DNA from: Clostridia bacterium | Lineage (GTDB): Bacteria > Bacillota_A > Clostridia > Christensenellales > CAG-138 | Direction: 5' to 3' | Assembly: GCA_017394605.1 (NCBI GenBank) | Contig: JAFPXU010000074.1 | Coordinates: forward strand, 1-36,700 | DNA: 36,700 bases | Shown here: positions 14,828 to 22,562 of the stretch, piece after piece | Position numbering within the stretch: position 1 is the first letter of the stretch | How the letters are laid out: each line of letters starts with the position of its first letter | Program-made: the position numbers and the translations under genes | Notes under the pieces: generated by a model | Seen by the model: the letters and a program-made list of their open reading frames with translations, nothing else | The model's database searches: none | Told to the model about the DNA's origin: nothing

Positions 14828-15838
14828 ATGGCAGATCTTCGCGGAAGAAACTTTTTAAAACTGTTGGATTTTACCCCGGAAGAGATCCGGTATCTGATCG
14901 ATCTTTCCAAAGCCCTTAAGGAAAAGAAAAAGCGCCGCGAGGAGCACGCGTACCTGAAAGGGAAAAACATCGTGCTTCTGTTCGAAAAGACTTCCACGCG
15001 CACGAGGTGTTCGTTTGAAGTCGCGGGAATGGATCTTGGAATGGGCGTCACGTATCTGGATCCCGGCTCTTCCCAGATGGGCAGAAAGGAAAGCATCGCG
15101 GATACGGCACGCGTTCTTGGGAGGATGTACGACGGAATCGAGTACAGGGGGTTCGATCAGAGCCTTGTGGAAACCCTGGCGGAATACGCGGGTGTTCCGG
15201 TTTGGAACGGACTGACAGATCAGTTCCATCCGACGCAGATGATCGCGGATCTTCTGACGATCGAGGAAAAGAAAGGTCGGCTGAAAGGAATCCGCTTTAC
15301 CTATTTCGGCGACGCGAGAAACAATATGGGCAACTCCCTGATGATCGCCTGCGCAAAAATGGGGCTGCATTTTACGGCCTGCGCGCCGGCGGAACTGTTT
15401 CCAGCGGAGGAACTTGTGCATAAAGCGAAGGAGATCGCCAGAGAGACCGGAGGGTCCGTTACGCTGACCGAAGACATTGCCGAAGGCGCAAGGGACGCGG
15501 ACGTTCTGTATACCGATATCTGGGTTTCCATGGGAGAGCCCGCCGAAGCATGGGAGAAGAGAATCTCGCTTCTGGAACGCTACAGGGTGGACAGCAGAAA
15601 GATGGCGATGGCGAAGCCCGACGCGATCTTCATGCACTGCCTGCCTTCTTTCCACGACACGAATACGATAATCGGAAAGGAGATAGCGGACCGTTACGGA
15701 ATAGAGGAAATGGAAGTCTCAAACGAAGTGTTCGAGGGACCGCAGTCCGTTGTGTTCGACGAAGCGGAAAACCGGATGCATACGATCAAGGCGGTCATGT
15801 ACGCGACGCTGAGAGGGGAGGAGGACGACCTTGTTTAA
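14828..15838 (+). CDS. arcB: Ornithine carbamoyltransferase
   Basis: 336 aa. Interconverts citrulline plus phosphate and ornithine plus carbamoyl phosphate. Carbamoyl-phosphate loop STRTR (56-60 in [12 protein letters not shown]), HPTQ (134-137), ornithine loop SMGEP and the HCLP catalytic Cys motif are all present. The upstream frame opens inside arcA, but GGAGGG at 14818-14823 places the start at the ATG 14828. Placement directly behind arginine deiminase argues for the catabolic direction (citrulline phosphorolysis). The last codons contain GGAGGAGGA, which serves as ribosome site of the next gene; the two CDS overlap by 8 bases. Confidence 0.95.
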   Translation: MADLRGRNFLKLLDFTPEEIRYLIDLSKALKEKKKRREEHAYLKGKNIVLLFEKTSTRTRCSFEVAGMDLGMGVTYLDPGSSQMGRKESIADTARVLGRMYDGIEYRGFDQSLVETLAEYAGVPVWNGLTDQFHPTQMIADLLTIEEKKGRLKGIRFTYFGDARNNMGNSLMIACAKMGLHFTACAPAELFPAEELVHKAKEIARETGGSVTLTEDIAEGARDADVLYTDIWVSMGEPAEAWEKRISLLERYRVDSRKMAMAKPDAIFMHCLPSFHDTNTIIGKEIADRYGIEEMEVSNEVFEGPQSVVFDEAENRMHTIKAVMYATLRGEEDDLV

Positions 15839-16916
15839 GCTGAGGACCTATTATCCGCCCGATTTTTCGGCGGAACAGTTTAAAAACTGTCCCGACGCGG
15901 TTCTGAAGGAAGCGCCTGCGGACGGCGTGGCGCCCTTTGACTACCATTCCATGAGCATCTTCCCGGAGTATTTCAAATGCGGGGGCACGTGGCTCCTCGC
16001 GGAGGAGAGCAGGATGGACTGCTGTGCCGTGTACAGGGAAGGATCCGTGCAGGTGGTCGAATTCCGGAATCTGAAAAAAGGCGATCTTGTCTTTACGGGA
16101 AGAACGGAAGACGGCAGCGAAGGAATCTACGTGTATCCGGACGGATTCCGCGAGAAACGCGAAAACACGGACGTGTTCGCTTTTCGCGGAAACCGGTCGA
16201 GGGAGACGGCGTTTTCGAAGGACTATGACGAGATCTACGACCTTTTGAGATATGAAAAGGATCACGGGAAAATCGTATGGGTGATGGGTCCGGCTTTCGC
16301 GTTTGACAAGGATGCCAGGACCGCGATGGAGAAACTGGTCCGCGCGGGATACGTGCATGCGATACTCGCGGGAAACGCGCTCGCAACGCACGATCTGGAG
16401 GCGGCATGGCTCGGAACCGCACTGGGGCAGGATATCTATACCAGCGTATCCTATCCGAACGGACACTACAACCATCTGGACCTGATCAACCGTGTCCGCT
16501 ATTACGGAAGCGTCCGAAAGTTCATCGACGCGGAACACATCGATAACGGAATCATCTACAGCTGCGAGGAATGCGGCGTTCCGTACGTTCTGGGAGGATC
16601 GATCCGCGACGACGGACCGCTGCCCCCGGTCTACGGGAATGTCTATGAGGCGCAGGACGCCATGCGGAGCGAGATAAGGGGCGCTACGACCGTGATCGGC
16701 ATGGCGACCATGCTGCACTCCATCGCGACGGGGAATATGACGCCCTCTTACAGAGTGCTTCCGGACGGAACGGTCCGACAGGTGTACTTCTTCTATGTGG
16801 ACGTTGCCGAATTCACGGTCAACAAGCTGTCAGACCGAGGAAGCCTGTCCGCGAGGGGAATCGTAACGAACGTACAGGATTTTATCGTAAATCTTGCAAA
16901 CGGTCTGAATCTCTGA
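15831..16916 (+). CDS. COG1915/TIGR00300 protein, archaeal-type ornithine cyclodeaminase
   Basis: 361 aa. Belongs to the LOR/SDH-domain family whose archaeal member MMP1218 and the C-terminal half of cyanobacterial AgrE/ArgZ are NAD-dependent ornithine cyclodeaminases making proline and ammonia. The N-terminal beta domain runs from about 30 to 105 ([33 protein letters not shown]). Family blocks follow in order: [19 protein letters not shown] (181-199), [11 protein letters not shown] (244-254), [12 protein letters not shown] (255-266), [20 protein letters not shown] (294-306) and VNKLSDRGS (331-338). It is unrelated to mu-crystallin-type OCD. It starts at TTG 15831 with GGAGGAGGA 6 bases upstream, inside arcB. 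Arginine deiminase and OTC upstream would supply its ornithine. Family is certain; the reaction is inferred from homologues and context. Confidence 0.88.
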   Translation: MFKLRTYYPPDFSAEQFKNCPDAVLKEAPADGVAPFDYHSMSIFPEYFKCGGTWLLAEESRMDCCAVYREGSVQVVEFRNLKKGDLVFTGRTEDGSEGIYVYPDGFREKRENTDVFAFRGNRSRETAFSKDYDEIYDLLRYEKDHGKIVWVMGPAFAFDKDARTAMEKLVRAGYVHAILAGNALATHDLEAAWLGTALGQDIYTSVSYPNGHYNHLDLINRVRYYGSVRKFIDAEHIDNGIIYSCEECGVPYVLGGSIRDDGPLPPVYGNVYEAQDAMRSEIRGATTVIGMATMLHSIATGNMTPSYRVLPDGTVRQVYFFYVDVAEFTVNKLSDRGSLSARGIVTNVQDFIVNLANGLNL

Positions 16917-16941
16917 CAAAATGACAGAGACATACTATTAT
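16913..16941 (+). promoter_or_regulatory. Promoter of the beta-helix protein gene
   Basis: CTGACA (16913-16918, overlapping the end of the preceding CDS), 17-base spacer, TATTAT (16936-16941). Transcription would start near 16948, with GGAGGG at 16964-16969. Confidence 0.55.
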
Positions 16942-16975
16942 AATCATGGAGATCTTTTTTACTGGAGGGATCATG

Positions 16976-18559
16976 ATGAAGCAATACAGGAGAGGAATCA
17001 TATTTGTTCTGATTCTATCGCTGATACTGACGATATTCGGCGTGCGGGCCGCGCTTGCGGAGACGCCGGACATTTCCCCGGAAGGAGAGGATCCTTCCGA
17101 GGAGCCTTTGATCGGCATGCCTTCCCCGCTAAAGGAGGCTGCTTCTGTCGATGAACTGAACGCTGCGGTGGGATGCTGCATCTTCAGACTGGATCCGGAA
17201 ATGTATCCGGTTACGGACGAAGCGTTTACGCTGATCGACGGGGAAAAGCAGCTTGCGCAGTACAGCTTTTCCTGGGCGGGAAAACCTGTAACGCTGCGTG
17301 CCGCCGTTGCGCAGGACGACATCTCCGGGATCTATATGGATGACGGAAAGATGCCTTATGAGCACCTTTCGGAAGGAGATCCCTACGAGGTTCTGGACAC
17401 GGGATACGGACTCTGGACCAGATGGTTTTTAGGTGGGATGCAGTATTCTCTCTGCGTCGGGAATACGGATGAGGATGCGAAGGATACCGTGTTCATCATC
17501 CGCGATCTTGAATCCCTGATCTATCCGTGGCACGAACAGGAGGCTGTCGAAGAGGAAACAGAACCGGAACCGGAACAGCCGGGGCCCAGTGAAATTGCTT
17601 ACTTCTACAGGAACGAGATCAGCGACTGGAATGCCGGCGCGGACACGGCGTTCGGGACCGGAACGGAAAAGCCATTCCGCTCCGTGGCGGTCCTTGCGGG
17701 AGGCGAAGATTATCTGAAGGCGCCGGATGATACCCGTACGGTCGTTACCGTTTCGGATGTGAACGGACTGCTTGCTGCCCTGGCTCCGGATACGATCATC
17801 CGGCTGGAGCCCGGCAGATACAATCTGTCGGAAGCCGAGGGATACGGCGTGGCGTCCGGAGAGCATTACCGCTGGATCGAAACATATGAGGGATTCGAGC
17901 TCTGCGTGGAGAATGCGGATAATCTGATGATTGCGGGCTCCGTTACGGATGAGGACGGGACCGTGTCGCTGAATTCGGAGATCTGCACGGATCCGAGATA
18001 CGCGAATGTCATCAATTTCAGGAATTCCGACAACGTGACGGTCGTCGGAATGAAGATCGGACATACGGAGACAGGAGAGTGCTCCGGGGGTGTCCTGAAT
18101 TTTACGAGCTGCGATGGCGTGAAACTTTCCGGCTGTGAACTGTACGGATGCGGAACGGTCGGGATCATAGCCAAAAACTGCGACAGACTCAAGGCGGTCG
18201 ATCTGCTGGTGCACAGCTGCAGCATTGGGATGATCGAAATGACGGCATGCGACGATGCTTCCTTTGAACGGACATCCTTCCTGAATGTGTCGGGATTCAG
18301 CGGCATTCTTCTGGACTGCTGCAAGGGCGTTACCTTCAACGGGTGTGATTTCGCGTTCAACCAGATCACCACGCTGTTCAATCTCTTGGATTCGAAGAAT
18401 ATCGAAGTGAAGGATTCCCTGATCGCGTACAACAACGCTGACATGTCGCTGTGCTCCGAACCGCACGGCGCGGTCGGCGGCTGCATCGTATTTGAGGGCG
18501 GAGCGGTCACTGGATACTCGATGCCTTTCGGCTGCTATGAATCGGTGACGGTCGGGTAA
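16976..18559 (+). CDS. Secreted right-handed parallel beta-helix protein
   Basis: 527 aa. Signal peptide of 28 residues (KQYRR, hydrophobic core, cut after RAALA). Residues about 45-190 form an unassigned beta-rich domain, followed by an acidic Glu/Pro linker (EEETEPEPEQPGP). From about 305 to 495 there are at least seven beta-helix coils whose turns line up: LCVENADN, VINFRNSDN, VLNFTSCDG, IIAKNCDR, MIEMTACDD, ILLDCCKG, LFNLLDSKN. This is the pectate-lyase-like/PbH1 architecture, but no lyase or glycosidase catalytic set is evident. It contains many cysteines for an exported protein. No anchor or sorting motif is visible. A TTG-less start with correct spacing is the second ATG of ATGATG (16976). 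It is transcribed separately from the arc genes. Confidence 0.75.
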   Translation: MKQYRRGIIFVLILSLILTIFGVRAALAETPDISPEGEDPSEEPLIGMPSPLKEAASVDELNAAVGCCIFRLDPEMYPVTDEAFTLIDGEKQLAQYSFSWAGKPVTLRAAVAQDDISGIYMDDGKMPYEHLSEGDPYEVLDTGYGLWTRWFLGGMQYSLCVGNTDEDAKDTVFIIRDLESLIYPWHEQEAVEEETEPEPEQPGPSEIAYFYRNEISDWNAGADTAFGTGTEKPFRSVAVLAGGEDYLKAPDDTRTVVTVSDVNGLLAALAPDTIIRLEPGRYNLSEAEGYGVASGEHYRWIETYEGFELCVENADNLMIAGSVTDEDGTVSLNSEICTDPRYANVINFRNSDNVTVVGMKIGHTETGECSGGVLNFTSCDGVKLSGCELYGCGTVGIIAKNCDRLKAVDLLVHSCSIGMIEMTACDDASFERTSFLNVSGFSGILLDCCKGVTFNGCDFAFNQITTLFNLLDSKNIEVKDSLIAYNNADMSLCSEPHGAVGGCIVFEGGAVTGYSMPFGCYESVTVG

Positions 18560-18586
18560 GATCCGAACAGAGCAAAATCAATTAAT

Positions 18587-18622
18587 AACCGGAGAGCAAT
18601 GCGCTTGCTGCTCCGGTTTTTT
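18587..18622 (+). terminator. Terminator after the beta-helix gene
   Basis: Stem AACCGGAG/CTCCGGTT with an inner AGCAA/TTGCT stem, then TTTT. It separates the gene from the convergent DMT transporter. Confidence 0.85.
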
Positions 18623-18631
18623 GCTGCAGGT

Positions 18632-19501
18632 TTAGCCTATTTCGGAGAAGATGCAGGCAAAGATGATCAGGGCGGAGCCGATCAGGGCGGATGGGGTGAT
18701 CGGTTCGTTCAGGAAAAAGATGGACAGCAGAACAGCGACAACAGGATCCGCATAAGCGAATATCGATACGGTCCGCGCGGGGATTTTCACGATGACGGCA
18801 AAATAACGGATGTACGCGAAAGCGGTCAGAACGATCCCCAAAGCCAGAAGGAGAAGGATATCCCTGCCTCCGAGCGAGAAGGAAGCGCTGCGGTTTGTAA
18901 GAAGGATATAGGGGGTCATCAGAATGGCTGCCATAGCAAGCTGGACCATGGTTCGTACGACCGGATCCCCTGCGGGATACTTCTTGTTCAGAAGAACGAT
19001 CGCCGTGTAGGAAACAGCTCCGAGAAGAGCAAACAGAACGCCTCGGATGTCAACGGGTCCGCCGGATCCGTTCTGCAGCACGCCGGACACGAGTACCATT
19101 CCAAGGAAAGAGATACCTGCGCATACCGCATGCTTCACGGTGAAGCGCTCTTTCAGTATCAGCGGCGACACGAGAAAGACAAAGATCGGCGCCATATAGT
19201 AGCATACGGTGGCGGTAGCGACCGTCGTGTAGCGGTAGGCCTGGAACAGCCCGATCCAGTCTCCGGTCAGGCATGCGCCGGAGAGCAGCATGGGAAGAAG
19301 GACTCCTTTTATGGAAGAGAGCCGGAACTTCCGCGTAACAAGCAGATAGACCGCGATGAACAGAAAAGAGATCCACGCGCGCAGGCATGCGATGACCGGC
19401 GCGGGGAGCGGTATCGCCTTGACGACAGGTCCGAGACAGCCGAAAAGAGCCAGAATGAGGATATATTCAACTTTCAGGGACCAGACGCTTCTGTTTGCCA
19501 T
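18632..19501 (-). CDS. DMT/EamA family transporter
   Basis: 289 aa. Ten predicted membrane helices in two homologous five-helix halves, as in EamA drug/metabolite transporters. The first half starts YILILALFGCLGPVVKAIPL with the helix-1 proline pattern, and ACLRAWISFLFIA and TVCYYMAPIFVFLVSPLILKE are typical helix 2 and helix 4 regions (PIFVFL-x-ILKE motif). The second half repeats with FAYADPVVAVLLSIFFLNEPIT, the family's terminal block. GGAGG precedes the ATG. The substrate is unknown; amino-acid or metabolite export is common in the family. It is monocistronic with its own promoter. Confidence 0.88.
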   Translation of the reverse strand: MANRSVWSLKVEYILILALFGCLGPVVKAIPLPAPVIACLRAWISFLFIAVYLLVTRKFRLSSIKGVLLPMLLSGACLTGDWIGLFQAYRYTTVATATVCYYMAPIFVFLVSPLILKERFTVKHAVCAGISFLGMVLVSGVLQNGSGGPVDIRGVLFALLGAVSYTAIVLLNKKYPAGDPVVRTMVQLAMAAILMTPYILLTNRSASFSLGGRDILLLLALGIVLTAFAYIRYFAVIVKIPARTVSIFAYADPVVAVLLSIFFLNEPITPSALIGSALIIFACIFSEIG

Positions 19502-19530
19502 ACAAACCTCCGGAGAATTCGCAACAATTC

Positions 19531-19559
19531 ATTTTAATGCCCCTGCCATGCAAATGCAA
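19531..19559 (-). promoter_or_regulatory. Promoter of the DMT transporter gene
   Basis: TTGCAT (19559-19554), 17-base spacer, TAAAAT (19536-19531). Confidence 0.6.
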
Positions 19560-19618
19560 CACGATGATCCGGATGTTTTTTGAAACCGTAGGAAACCGTG
19601 CATTTTTTTGCTGAAACG

Positions 19619-19652
19619 AAAAAGGAGCCGGCGGTTTGGTCCGCGAGGCTCC
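19619..19652 (-). terminator. Terminator after the MTAP-family gene
   Basis: Minus-strand stem GGAGCC/GGCTCC with inner GCGG/CCGC and a T5 run; strongest on the minus strand. Confidence 0.88.
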
Positions 19653-19687
19653 GCTCAGGATCGGAATTATTGATCGGTATCCGATGA

Positions 19688-20410
19688 TCAGAAATCGGAG
19701 GCGAGCTCGAAGAGCAGATCGAAGAGTTCTTCCCTGCGGTTTTTCATGATCTCATCGATGCCGGTATCGGTGACCTCCGCGGTCATGCCGGTGTCGTAGT
19801 TCGCAATGATTCCGATGGCAGCGTATTCCATGCCCAGATCGCGGCAGAGAGGTGCTTCCGGGACGAGAACCATGCCGGTCGTCTGGGCACCGAGCATGCG
19901 AATCATACGGATCTCTGCTGCCGTTTCAAAACGCGGTCCTTCCGTACAGGCGTAGACCGTCCTTCCGGCGTAGGGATACTGCCGCTTCAGGATCAGCTTT
20001 TCGATCCTGTCGCTGAGTTCGGGACTGAAGACGTCCTCCATGCCCGTATGACGCGAAGACCTGTGCTGCATGGAAAAGGACTGCGGCCTGGATTTTGTGA
20101 AATCCAGGAAATCGGAAACGAGACAGAAATTGCCGAGATGGAATGAATAGTCACAGGTTCCGACAGGTGTCAGTCCGATGACGTGCGTTACGCCCAGCTT
20201 GTGCAGGGCGTAGATGTTCGCACGGTAGTTGATCTGACCGGGATCGCGCGGGGTCAGCACGTCCTGACGCGACATGAACAGAAAATCTTTGCCATTTTCA
20301 AGCTTTGCAAAGAGAACAACAGCGTCTCCGTAGGGAGTGGTGACCGCTCTCTCACGGTATGGAATGGACAGGGTATCCACATTGGTTCCACCGATAATCG
20401 CCAGTTTCAT
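19688..20410 (-). CDS. MTAP-family purine nucleoside phosphorylase (possibly methylthioinosine phosphorylase)
   Basis: 240 aa. Phosphorolysis of purine (methylthio)nucleosides in salvage. Family segments: MKLAIIGGTNVD N-terminal phosphate loop, INYRANIYALHKLGVTHVIG, SRPQSF, and CTEGPRFETAAEIRMIR. The usual RHG phosphate motif reads SRQDV, so the His is lost. At the base-binding loop, where MTAP has Asp for adenine N7, this protein has IIANYDTG: Asn in that place, as in 6-oxopurine-specific PNPs and methylthioinosine phosphorylase. An inosine-type base is therefore more likely than adenine. The ATG has no ribosome site; the nearest AAAGGAG is about 42 bases further upstream with no start codon near it. 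An extended -10 (TGGTATGAT) lies upstream. Confidence 0.8.
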   Translation of the reverse strand: MKLAIIGGTNVDTLSIPYRERAVTTPYGDAVVLFAKLENGKDFLFMSRQDVLTPRDPGQINYRANIYALHKLGVTHVIGLTPVGTCDYSFHLGNFCLVSDFLDFTKSRPQSFSMQHRSSRHTGMEDVFSPELSDRIEKLILKRQYPYAGRTVYACTEGPRFETAAEIRMIRMLGAQTTGMVLVPEAPLCRDLGMEYAAIGIIANYDTGMTAEVTDTGIDEIMKNRREELFDLLFELASDF

Positions 20411-20505
20411 ACGCAGGATTGATTGCTGTCCGCTTTGAAAAACGGATAGTGACTCCTTTCACCGATTGATAAATACATCATACCACAACGGACCGGGAAA
20501 AGGCA

Positions 20506-21804
20506 TCAGTATTTATGTATGCGGAGCCCTTTCGGAAGATGGTTCTTCATGATTCCGCCAACCGCCTTGCCGAATCCCATCGGATGCCCGTCACAGCAGA
20601 CGGCGGTGAATCCTTTGAGGGATTTGCTGCATGGAAGGGTTTCTCCCATAAGGAAGCGGATCCGCTCATCCCTGTCCAGTTCGACTGAAGAACGGAAGCA
20701 GGATGCGGCATAGGCCATATACAGACAATGAGAGGGCATAAACCTTTCGTTTTTGATTTCCCCGGCGAATACGCCCGCGCGGAGCACGTGCAGAGGGAAC
20801 CTGGGATCAGGAACGGCCTCTGGGAGGATATAAACGCGTCCGTCCGGAAGGACGCGGACAGAAGACCGTTCGGCAGGAATCGTGTTTTCGGACAGAAAAG
20901 CCAGAAACGGCTCCATGGATTTCCTGTCCGACCCGTTCGGAGAGCGGAAGAGAGACGGAACGGAACCGCTGTCTCCTCGGACAATCAGGGCTGCGAACTG
21001 ACCCTCGCCGGTGCTGTCGAACGGATACAGGCGTTTCATGGAAGCAAGACGGAAATCCGGGTGTTCCGACAGAAAGCCTGATACGACCTTTTCGTTTTCA
21101 TCTTCGGAAAATGTACAGGTGGAATAGACGAGACGGCCTCCGGGCTTTACGGTCTCAGCCGCGCTGTTCAGGATGGCGGACTGGCGTTCCGCGCATGCGA
21201 GCACATGTTCTTCAGACCAGTCCGAAACTGCCTGCGGGTCCTTCCGGAACATTCCCTCGCCGGAGCACGGAGCATCAACAAGCACCGCATCAAACTGTTT
21301 TTTCAGAAGAGGGCAGAGCCTGTCCGGACGCATGGAGGTGATGACGGCATTGCGTACGCCGAGACGTTCCAGCGTGCTGTCCAGAACGGCAGCGCGTTTC
21401 GGATTGATCTCATTTGCGAGAAGAACGCCATGGTTTCGCATCGCGGCGGCGAGCTGTCCCGATTTGCCCCCCGGAGCCGCGCAGAGGTCCAGAACGGTTT
21501 CGCCGGGCGAAACGTCCAGCAGGGACGCGGGGTATTGCGCGGATGCTTCCTGCATGTAGAAAAGCCCTGCAGCGTGAAGCGGATTGTTTCCCACCGCATA
21601 GTCTTCCGGGACAAGATAGCCCTCCGGAACGATGCCGTTCGGCCGGAGGTCCTGACCGCGGAGGAACGTTTCCGCGTCAGTCTTCAGCGTGTTGATCCGA
21701 AGCGATTTTTTCGGAGGCATCTCCATTGCCTGCAGATAGTCCGAAAATCCGTCCGGACCGAGCTGAAGCTTCATTCGTTTTAAAAACTGTTCGGGTAGTT
21801 TCAT
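20506..21804 (-). CDS. rRNA cytosine-C5 methyltransferase, RsmF/NOL1-NOP2-Sun type
   Basis: 432 aa. SAM-dependent m5C methyltransferase acting on 16S rRNA in the cytosol. N-terminal RNA-recognition segment with MPPKKSLRINTLK, then SAM motif DLCAAPGGKSGQ (106-117), the releasing Cys180 in VDAPCSGEGMFRKD and the nucleophile Cys230 in YSTCTFSEDEN. The last 110 residues form the extra domain seen in RsmF/YebU-type enzymes (MGFGKAVGGIMKNHLPKGLR near the end). Full length with both catalytic cysteines, so it should be active. AAGGA precedes the ATG with slightly long spacing. It is upstream of the MTAP gene on the same strand, but a promoter-like site separates them. Confidence 0.92.
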   Translation of the reverse strand: MKLPEQFLKRMKLQLGPDGFSDYLQAMEMPPKKSLRINTLKTDAETFLRGQDLRPNGIVPEGYLVPEDYAVGNNPLHAAGLFYMQEASAQYPASLLDVSPGETVLDLCAAPGGKSGQLAAAMRNHGVLLANEINPKRAAVLDSTLERLGVRNAVITSMRPDRLCPLLKKQFDAVLVDAPCSGEGMFRKDPQAVSDWSEEHVLACAERQSAILNSAAETVKPGGRLVYSTCTFSEDENEKVVSGFLSEHPDFRLASMKRLYPFDSTGEGQFAALIVRGDSGSVPSLFRSPNGSDRKSMEPFLAFLSENTIPAERSSVRVLPDGRVYILPEAVPDPRFPLHVLRAGVFAGEIKNERFMPSHCLYMAYAASCFRSSVELDRDERIRFLMGETLPCSKSLKGFTAVCCDGHPMGFGKAVGGIMKNHLPKGLRIHKY

Positions 21805-21870
21805 ACCGGCATTCCTTTCTCACGCTCATTTCATGCTAACAAAAACATACGCGCCCCGCAAGAAGGAATG

Positions 21871-21879
21871 TGGTATGCT
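21871..21879 (+). promoter_or_regulatory. Extended -10 promoter of the ProX-like gene
   Basis: TGGTATGCT (hexamer 21874-21879), no clear -35; leader of about 20 bases with AAAAGGAG before the ATG. Confidence 0.45.
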
Positions 21880-21906
21880 ATATGCATGCGGTAAAAGGAG
21901 AACAAT

Positions 21907-22479
21907 ATGTCTGAAATCAAAGTGGACCCCTGTATTTATCATGAAGCCCCCGCTGACCTGGAAAAACGGAGCGAGGAGGAAAGGGAGACGTTCCTGTTCC
22001 TCGACAGGCTCGGTATTCCGTATGACAGAGCAGAGCACGAGCCTGCGATGACGATAGAAGCCTGTGAAGAGATCGACCGGCTGCTCGGCGTTTCCATGTG
22101 CAAGAATCTTTTTCTGTGCAACCGTCAGAAGACGTCGTTCTATCTGCTGATGATGCCGGGAAACAAGCCGTTTAAAACCAAGGATCTGTCCAGCCAGATC
22201 CAGTCCGCCAGGCTTTCCTTTGCGGATGAGACGTTTATGTGGGATTATCTCCATATCCGCCCGGGCTCCGTTTCCGTGCTGGGTCTCATCTTTGACCGGG
22301 AGAAGCATGTGAGACTCCTGATAGACGAGGATCTGCTTTCCGAGCCGTTTGTTGGATGCCATCCCTGCGTCAACACGGGAAGCCTGAAGATCCGGACGGA
22401 AGATCTTCTTGAACGGATCCTCCCGGAGATCGGCCACGTTTTTACCGCGGTGTCGCTTCCGGACGCGGAGAATGCCTGA
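21907..22479 (+). CDS. ProX/YbaK-type aminoacyl-tRNA deacylase (ProXp-ala-like)
   Basis: 190 aa. Stand-alone homologue of the prolyl-tRNA synthetase insertion domain, which hydrolyses mischarged Ala-tRNA(Pro) in trans. Recognisable blocks are the N-terminal ETFLFLDRLGIPYDRAEHEPAMT (as FLDRLGI and EHEPAMTIE), the lysine-bearing CKNLFLCN, TSFYLLMMPGNKPF, PGSVSVLGLIFD and GCHPCVNTGSLKI near the C terminus, the last matching the HPNTNTA segment of PrdX/ProX. Length is normal for ProX proteins. GGAG precedes the ATG. It converges on an AlaX-type gene with a shared terminator. YbaK (Cys-tRNA) activity is the alternative, less likely from the C-terminal blocks. Confidence 0.87.
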   Translation: MSEIKVDPCIYHEAPADLEKRSEEERETFLFLDRLGIPYDRAEHEPAMTIEACEEIDRLLGVSMCKNLFLCNRQKTSFYLLMMPGNKPFKTKDLSSQIQSARLSFADETFMWDYLHIRPGSVSVLGLIFDREKHVRLLIDEDLLSEPFVGCHPCVNTGSLKIRTEDLLERILPEIGHVFTAVSLPDAENA

Positions 22480-22521
22480 CCATTCCGGCGGAACCGTTGT
22501 TCATTATTACACATCACAAAA

Positions 22522-22548
22522 ATGATCCCTTAATGGGATCATCTTTTT
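22522..22548. terminator. Bidirectional terminator between the two tRNA-editing genes
   Basis: Perfect 8-bp stem ATGATCCC/GGGATCAT (22522-22529 with 22535-22542) with CTTTTT on the plus side and A5 on the left, which is a T run on the minus strand. Confidence 0.88.
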
Positions 22549-22562
22549 CGGTTTGAGATAAG

